In this document: piece after piece, positions 41,883 through 47,699 of the stretch
Position numbering within the stretch: position 1 is the stretch's first letter
Layout of the letters: every line of letters starts with the position of its first letter
Assembly (NCBI RefSeq): GCF_005768555.2
Contig: NZ_VCHX02000026.1
Location: 1 to 47,699, forward strand
Direction: 5' to 3'
From: Streptomyces sporangiiformans
GTDB taxonomy: Bacteria; Actinomycetota; Actinomycetes; Streptomycetales; Streptomycetaceae
Length of the DNA: 47,699 nucleotides
The notes under the pieces: generated by a model
What the model was told of the DNA's origin: nothing
The model's database searches: none
What the model saw: the letters and a program-made list of their open reading frames with translations, nothing else
Translations under genes and position numbers: made by a program

Positions 41883-44764
41883 GGCGACCGGTGAGGCGTT
41901 CCACGCGGTTGCCGCGCTCCGTTGCGTTGCGTGAGGTCCGGGGTGAACTCCCGCTGCTGGCCTGCCTCGCGGTGCTGGTGGCGTTGCTCTGCGCGGTCGC
42001 GGCCGCCGGGCCGGGGCTGCTCGAGCGGCTCGCCGGGCGGGCGCTCGCCTCCCGGCTGGAGCAGGATCAGCGGGCGGAGCCGGGATTCCAGCTCAGCGCG
42101 CGGTTCGAGCCGTTGAGGAGCACCGGCGCGGATGCCTGGGCGAACGACCTGGGCGAGGAACTGCTCCCCGTCACCGACGTGATCGAGAACGCGGCCCCCG
42201 ATGCCCTGGAGGGCGGCCTCGTACACGATTCGACCCGCGTCCAACTACCGCTCGTCAACACCGCCACGTCCGCCGGGGACGTGGGACTGGGGCTGGTGTA
42301 CGCCTCCGACGCACCGGGGCGCGGAGCCTATGCCGAGGGACGGCCGCCCGACCCGGACGCCGAGGCCGTCGAGATCGCCGTCTCCACCGGTACCCGCGAC
42401 GCACTGAAACTACGGCTCGGGCAGGAACTCCCCCTCGCACCGGGCGCGTTGAAGGACATCGATGCCACCGCGGTCGTAGTCGGGTTCTTCACGGCGGACG
42501 GCGGGGACCCGGTGAACAGGCATTCGGCACGCGGCAATTCGACGAGCGGGAAAGCCGCGAGCGGGGACGCCGCAGGCACGGATGCCGCGAGCGGATCCCG
42601 GCTGTGGCGTGAACAGCCTCTGCTGGCCCGCCCTGCGCAGTACCCGCCGCACGGCGCCTCCGGACTCGGCTGGGATGCCCGCGCCCTCGTCGCACCACGC
42701 ACCGTCACCACCCTCCAGACACAGGCCGACGCCACGCTCACCGTCACCTGGGGCATGCGCCTCGACCTCGGCGCGCGCACCGCCGCGCGGTTCGCCGACG
42801 ATCAGGGACAGCGTGCACTCCAGCGGCTGCTCACCCGCTACCCGGACGACGCGCGGGCCGTCTACTGCGGTGACATCGTCGACTACGGCGGCATGTTCTG
42901 CGAGATCGGCCCGCACACCGCATCCACCCTGCAGAGCGGCACCCGGCTCCCCGACGCGGTCACCGAGTTCGGCCGGCAGTGGCGGCAGGGCCGCACCGTG
43001 ATCTCGTTCGCGCTGGCGACCCTGATCGTCGTCGGACTGCTCGCCGCCGTCGTCACGGCACTGCTCGCGGTACGCCGTCGCCTCGACGCCCACCGACTGC
43101 AACGCGCGCGCGGCGCCTCCGCGGCAGGCCTCGCGCTGGCCCGGGCGGCACAGACCGCGCCGGCCGTACTGCTCGGGCTCGTGGCGGGACTCGCCGCCGC
43201 GCGGGCGCTCCCGGGCCACTCACCCGCGTACCGGAACGGGCTGCTCGTCGCCGCGCTCGTCTGGCTGCTGCTGCCCGCGCTCACCTGGCACGCCCTGCGC
43301 GACCGCGCCGCACGTCCCCCGCACGAGCCGACTCCGCACGCGGCGGGCCGCCGCCTCGTCGCCGAGGCGGTCGTCCTGCTCCTCGCCGCGGCCGGTGTGT
43401 TCGCGCTGCGGGCCCGGGGCACGGCCGGCGACGCCGGGCCCGACCCCCTGCTCGCGGCGGTGCCCGCGCTGCTGGGGCTCGTCACCGTGGTCGTCCTGGT
43501 GCGCTGTTACCCGCTGCCGGTACGGCTGCTGGCGCGCTGGTCCGCGCGGCGGCGCGGCGCCGTGGCACTCATCGCGCTCTCCCGGGCCGCGAAGGAGGCG
43601 CCCGCCCGGGCGCTCGCGCTGCTCGTCCTGGTCGTGACGCTGGCCGGAGCGGTGTTCGGCGGGCTGGTGGCCGGGACGCTCGCGGACGGGCGCCGCGAGG
43701 CCGCCGCATGGCAGGTCGGCGCCGACGCCTCCTTTCTCGAGGCGGCCCGCAATCCCGAGGTGGCCGAGCGGCTGACGCGTGCGCGGGGCGTGCGCGACAC
43801 GGTCAGCGTGCGGCAGTTGCGCGTCGACCCGACGAGCGGAACCAGCGGCGCGCGGTACGGCATCGCGAGCCTCATCGGCGTCGACGGAGCGAAACTCGGC
43901 GAGGCGGCGCCCGACTCGGCCGTGGCGCGTTCACTCGACGCCGCCGGACTCACCGGGCCGGCCCGCGGCGAAGACATCCGGGTCCTGGCCACCGGGGCCC
44001 ACGCCGGCGACCTGCTCACCATCACCTCGCACGGCAGGAAGCTGCGCCTGCGCGTCGTCGGCGACATCCCCGACGAGGTGCTCCGCGACCCGGCGCTCGG
44101 CCCCGTCCGCAGCGCCACCACGGCCCGGGAACGTCTCCTGCTCGCCGACAACCGCGATCTCAGGGCTTTCGACGGACGCGACTTCGAGGCCACCGCACTG
44201 CTGCTGTACGGCCCGCGGCTGGACGTGACGGCGCTGCGCTCCCTCGTGCCGCGCACCACCGCCGACGCTTCCGTCGGCGAGCTGCGTATCCGCGCCGAGG
44301 AGGAGGCAGAGGCCGCCGACGACGGCATGGTCGACGTCCTGGCGGCCGCGCACACCGTGTGCACCGCGCTCGCCGTGCTCCTCGCCCTGCTGGCCCTCGT
44401 CCTCGAACTGATGCTGTCCGCGCCGGCACGCGGCCGCACCGCCGCCTATCTGCGCACGCTCGGCCTGGGCGACCGCGCCACGTCTGCGCTGCACCTGCTG
44501 CAGCTGCTGCCGATGGTGCTCGCGGCCGTCGCGGGCGGCACCGCACTGGGGCTGACGCTGCCCGCGCTGCTCGGACCCGCCCTGGACCTTCGGGAGTTCA
44601 CGGACGGACCCGCCGTCCCCGACCCGCACCCCGACCTGCTGCTGACCGCCGCCCTGGGCGTCGGTCTCGGCGTACTGGTCGTCGTGGCGGTGGGTGTGGA
44701 GACCTGGATCGGACGGCGCCGAGGGCTCGGCGCGGTCCTGCGACTGGGGAGAAACGGTGACTGA
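41879..44764 (+). CDS. Large FtsX-type ABC transporter permease (second of pair)
   Basis: A 961-residue membrane protein built like its upstream neighbour: N-terminal helix (LPLLACLAVLVALLCAVAAA), extracytoplasmic domain with a low-complexity Ser/Gly/Ala insert (about 220-240), helix bundle (about 380-620), second external domain, and a C-terminal bundle (HTVCTALAVLLALLALVLEL). Conserved FtsX phrases such as RRRLDAHRLQRARGAS are visible. GTG at 41879 overlaps the previous stop and has GGGGGAGG upstream; the end overlaps the ATPase start by eight bases. Strict coupling suggests a fixed 1:1 heterodimer. Confidence 0.9.
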   Translation: MRRPVRRSTRLPRSVALREVRGELPLLACLAVLVALLCAVAAAGPGLLERLAGRALASRLEQDQRAEPGFQLSARFEPLRSTGADAWANDLGEELLPVTDVIENAAPDALEGGLVHDSTRVQLPLVNTATSAGDVGLGLVYASDAPGRGAYAEGRPPDPDAEAVEIAVSTGTRDALKLRLGQELPLAPGALKDIDATAVVVGFFTADGGDPVNRHSARGNSTSGKAASGDAAGTDAASGSRLWREQPLLARPAQYPPHGASGLGWDARALVAPRTVTTLQTQADATLTVTWGMRLDLGARTAARFADDQGQRALQRLLTRYPDDARAVYCGDIVDYGGMFCEIGPHTASTLQSGTRLPDAVTEFGRQWRQGRTVISFALATLIVVGLLAAVVTALLAVRRRLDAHRLQRARGASAAGLALARAAQTAPAVLLGLVAGLAAARALPGHSPAYRNGLLVAALVWLLLPALTWHALRDRAARPPHEPTPHAAGRRLVAEAVVLLLAAAGVFALRARGTAGDAGPDPLLAAVPALLGLVTVVVLVRCYPLPVRLLARWSARRRGAVALIALSRAAKEAPARALALLVLVVTLAGAVFGGLVAGTLADGRREAAAWQVGADASFLEAARNPEVAERLTRARGVRDTVSVRQLRVDPTSGTSGARYGIASLIGVDGAKLGEAAPDSAVARSLDAAGLTGPARGEDIRVLATGAHAGDLLTITSHGRKLRLRVVGDIPDEVLRDPALGPVRSATTARERLLLADNRDLRAFDGRDFEATALLLYGPRLDVTALRSLVPRTTADASVGELRIRAEEEAEAADDGMVDVLAAAHTVCTALAVLLALLALVLELMLSAPARGRTAAYLRTLGLGDRATSALHLLQLLPMVLAAVAGGTALGLTLPALLGPALDLREFTDGPAVPDPHPDLLLTAALGVGLGVLVVVAVGVETWIGRRRGLGAVLRLGRNGD

Positions 44765-45725
44765 ACCCCACGGACAAGACCTCCCTCACGGAAGCGACCT
44801 GCGGAAACTGGAGGAGCGGGCCCGCGACGCCCTGCGCACACCCGCGGACGACGGGCTCGTGGTGTGCGACAACCTGGTCCGCGTCTACCGCACCGACGAG
44901 GTCGAGGTCCAGGCGCTCCAAGGCCTCGACCTGGTCGTCGAGGAGGGCGAGTGCATGGCGCTCGTCGGCGCCTCCGGATCAGGTAAGTCCACGCTGCTGT
45001 CCATCCTCTCCGGGCTCGACCTGCCCACGGCGGGCCGCGCCCTGGTCGCCGGACACGACCTGCTCGCCATGCGTCGGCGCGAGCGGCTCGGCTATCGCCG
45101 GCGCACCGTCGGCTTCGTGTGGCAGCAGACGGGGCGCAACCTGCTGCCCTATCTGACAGCCCTGGAGAACGTGGCGTTGCCGATGAAGTACACCCGCGTG
45201 CCGCACCGCAAGCGGAGCGCGCGCGCCGCCGAACTCCTCGACGTACTCGGTGTCGCCTACTGCCGGGACCGGCGGCCCGCCGAGCTCTCCGGCGGCGAAC
45301 AGCAGCGCGTCGCCGTCGCGGTCGCCACCGCCAACGCGCCGCGCGTGCTGCTCGCCGACGAGCCGACCGGCGAACTGGACACCGCGAGCGGCGAGGAGGT
45401 GTTCGCCGCGCTGCGCCGCGCCAACGAGGAGCTCGGCGCCACCGTCCTCGTCGTCACCCATGACCCGCTCGTCTCCGGACAGGTCCGCCGCACGGTCCGC
45501 ATCCGCGACGGCCGTACGTCGACGGAGACGCTGCGCGGGCCCGACGGCGCCGGCGCCGAGGAGTTCACCGTCCTGGACCGCGCGGGCCGCCTCCAACTGC
45601 CCAGGGACTACGTGGACCGCTACGGCCTGCGCGGCCGAGTCCGCCTGACAGCGGAACCGGACCACGTGGGGATATGGCCCGACGGAGACCGCCCGGCGGG
45701 ACCTGACGGCCCGGCGGGACCTTGA
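44757..45725 (+). CDS. ABC transporter ATP-binding protein (LolD/MacB-type)
   Basis: A 322-residue cytoplasmic ATPase. Walker A is GASGSGKST (71-79), the Q loop lies in VWQQTG, the signature is LSGGEQQR (177-184), Walker B is VLLADEP (197-203) with E202, and the H loop is VVTHD. The N-terminal 34 residues and a C-terminal ~70-residue extension (FTVLDRAGRLQLPRDYVDRY) go beyond the core; the latter resembles a small AbrB-like or regulatory tail. The final residues come from an 18-bp near-tandem repeat (45691-45722). GTG at 44757 has GGGGAGAA upstream. It energises the two FtsX-type permeases. Confidence 0.95.
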   Translation: MTEPHGQDLPHGSDLRKLEERARDALRTPADDGLVVCDNLVRVYRTDEVEVQALQGLDLVVEEGECMALVGASGSGKSTLLSILSGLDLPTAGRALVAGHDLLAMRRRERLGYRRRTVGFVWQQTGRNLLPYLTALENVALPMKYTRVPHRKRSARAAELLDVLGVAYCRDRRPAELSGGEQQRVAVAVATANAPRVLLADEPTGELDTASGEEVFAALRRANEELGATVLVVTHDPLVSGQVRRTVRIRDGRTSTETLRGPDGAGAEEFTVLDRAGRLQLPRDYVDRYGLRGRVRLTAEPDHVGIWPDGDRPAGPDGPAGP

Positions 45726-45738
45726 CCTCCAACTCGCC

Positions 45739-46159
45739 TCAGGCAGCCTTGCGCGGTACCCGTTCAGGAAGCCTCCGACCGGTGACTCCCCTTGACGGCC
45801 GGTGTCGCCTCCAGCGGGAAGTGGCATGCCGCCGTGTGGAGCGGTGCTCCGAGCGGCGGTGAGGGGAGGCCTCGGCGCATACGTCCTCCGCGCGCCAACA
45901 CCGGGTCCTGAACGAGCAGCCGGACGGTGGGTCGGCCGGTGAGGGGATCTCACCGGTGAGCAGGATGCGCCGCCTGTTCGCCCGGCCCCCGGCCGCCAGG
46001 GAGGGGGCCGCAGACAACAGCGCCGCCGTACAGGGGTGATGCGGCCGCTCGAAGACCCCCTCCGCCGGGCCCGACTCCACGGTCCTGCCGAGGTACATCA
46101 CGGCGACGCGGTCGGCCACGTGCCGCACCACGGACAGGTCGTGCGAGATGAACACGTAC
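45739..46159 (-). pseudogene. C-terminal remnant of an oligopeptide ABC transporter ATPase (DppD/OppF-type)
   Basis: The minus strand encodes YVFISHDLSVVRHVADRV, the H-loop and following helix of an Opp/Dpp ATPase, then VMYLGRTVESGPAEGVF, LLTGEIPSPADPPSGC and FRTRCWRAEDVCAE. These are the exact C-terminal landmarks of the family; Walker A, signature and Walker B are gone. A second lesion follows: near 45850 the conserved ending (HTAACHFPLEATP) continues in another frame that stops at 45764. The left boundary at 46159 is a junction with the oxidoreductase fragment. It is non-functional. Confidence 0.85.
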
Positions 46160-46369
46160 CTGTTCGGCCTCGAAGACCGCGACCGAGAGCGACGGCTCGA
46201 GCTTCTTGGCGAAGTACGCCGCCCACAGGCCGGTATAGCCGCCGCCGACAATCGCCACGTCCACACAGTCCTGGCCGGTGAAGCGGGGGAACGAGGGCCT
46301 CTTGTCGGCCAGTTGGGCCACCCAGAAGCCGAGCTCTCCGTTTCGGGGTGGTGCCGCAAGAGCGTTCAT
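46160..46369 (-). pseudogene. N-terminal remnant of an FAD-dependent amino-acid oxidoreductase (DAO family)
   Basis: From ATG at 46369 (AAGGAC upstream) the frame encodes about 70 residues: GFWVAQLADKRPSF, the Rossmann signature VAIVGGGYTGLWAAYFAKK and VAVFEAEQV. In intact relatives this is followed by the GFGASGRNGG segment, but here the sequence jumps at 46160 into the OppF-type C-terminus in a different frame. More than 300 residues are missing, so it cannot be an active oxidase. The start and ribosome site are intact, so a short chimeric peptide ending at 45950 could be made. Confidence 0.85.
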
Positions 46370-46411
46370 GGTGTGTCCTTCATCTGTCTCTGGGAACCGC
46401 GTGGGCCGCTG

Positions 46412-47275
<864 letters not shown>

Positions 47276-47324
47276 GCCCCCACCGCCGTGCTGCGGATCA
47301 TTTTCTCAGTTCTCCGCTCGGGTG

Positions 47325-47699
47325 TCAGGGGCGCGGCAGGCCGAAGAGGACCGGGAGGTCGGCGATGTCGGTGATCCGCTCGTAGCCGAGCCAGTGCTCG
47401 TCGTGCTCGAAGCCGCGGTCGACGTACACCTTGTTCTTGATGCCCATGATCGCCGCGGAGCGCAGGTCATACATCGGGCTCGCGGAGACGTGCACGATCT
47501 CGTCGGGTGTCACGCCGAGCTTGTCAAATGTGTACTCGAACGCGCGGAGTCGCGGCTTGTAGACGCCCATCTCCTCGGCGCTGATGACGACCTCGAACGG
47601 GGCCTTCAGGTTCTCCGCGAGGCGCACGGCATGCGCGGTGTCGCTGTTCGTGATGATCACCAGCGGGACCTCTTCGGCCAGGCGGTTCAGTGCCTCGGT
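47325..47699 (-). CDS. HAD-superfamily hydrolase, haloacid dehalogenase type II-like (N-terminus outside window)
   Basis: The visible 124 residues are the C-terminal part of a HAD hydrolase. Motif II is VIITNS, the motif III lysine lies in EEMGVYKPRLRAF, and the acidic motif IV region is VSASPMYDLRSAAIMGIKNK. The frame is open to the right edge (beginning TEALNRLAEE), so motif I and the cap domain are outside the window; a GTG at 47660 is not a start. Closest in style to type II haloacid dehalogenases and FMN phosphatase-like enzymes. It lies 49 bp upstream of ridA, same strand. Confidence 0.88.
   Translation of the reverse strand, partial: TEALNRLAEEVPLVIITNSDTAHAVRLAENLKAPFEVVISAEEMGVYKPRLRAFEYTFDKLGVTPDEIVHVSASPMYDLRSAAIMGIKNKVYVDRGFEHDEHWLGYERITDIADLPVLFGLPRP

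Overview
The window looks like Streptomyces or a close relative. GC content is very high, GTG and TTG starts are common, and genes often overlap by ATGA or GTGA. Typical streptomycete families are present: an XRE/DUF5753 regulator with a DUF397 partner and an RsbW-like ATPase, a Tat-exported glycosidase, FtsX-type permeases, and the common GC-rich intergenic hairpin near 35.84 kb. No tRNA, rRNA, CRISPR array or intact transposase was seen.

Left part (1-2.8 kb): the kinase domain of a Ser/Thr protein kinase that runs off the left edge, then an abaA/whiJ-like regulatory trio (ATPase divergent from HTH + DUF397), closed by a perfect 20-bp hairpin. From 2.8 to 19.4 kb lies what reads as a defence island. 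It holds a complete type I restriction-modification operon (hsdM-hsdS-hsdR, minus strand), preceded on the same strand by an HTH / N6-adenine methylase / HsdS-like fusion with its own promoter and a likely operator. Next come a small membrane protein, a TIGR04141/DUF6119 protein, a DUF429 gene broken at a run of eight C, and a tightly coupled two-gene cassette: an 887-residue protein with two HKD (phospholipase D-type) motifs and a ~513-residue protein of unknown family. This cassette is my best candidate for an undescribed system.

Middle (19.5-25.2 kb): a secreted zincin-like protein, a WGR + beta-propeller protein, a YihY-family membrane protein, an alpha/beta hydrolase and a secreted DUF4360 protein. 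From 25.2 to 38.5 kb is a sugar-utilisation locus: lipoprotein binding protein, two ABC permeases, a cytoplasmic GH127 enzyme, a 1413-residue secreted multidomain (alpha/alpha)6 glycosidase, and a Tat-exported DUF1680/GH127-like enzyme, all on the minus strand, with a divergent LacI regulator. The GH127 catalytic Cys-Cys and Glu-x-Cys motifs point to beta-L-arabinofuranosides (for example extensin-type plant glycans) as the substrate. The inferred order is extracellular release, import and cytoplasmic cleavage, under LacI control.

Right part (38.6-47.7 kb): a three-gene operon of two large FtsX-type permeases and a LolD/MacB-type ATPase. After it comes a decayed stretch on the minus strand in which at least two deletion junctions have joined pieces of unrelated genes (FAD oxidoreductase to OppF-type ATPase; unknown N-terminus to SDR C-terminus). 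An intact RidA-family gene and the C-terminal part of a HAD hydrolase follow at the right edge. All functions are read from motifs and context; nothing was searched.
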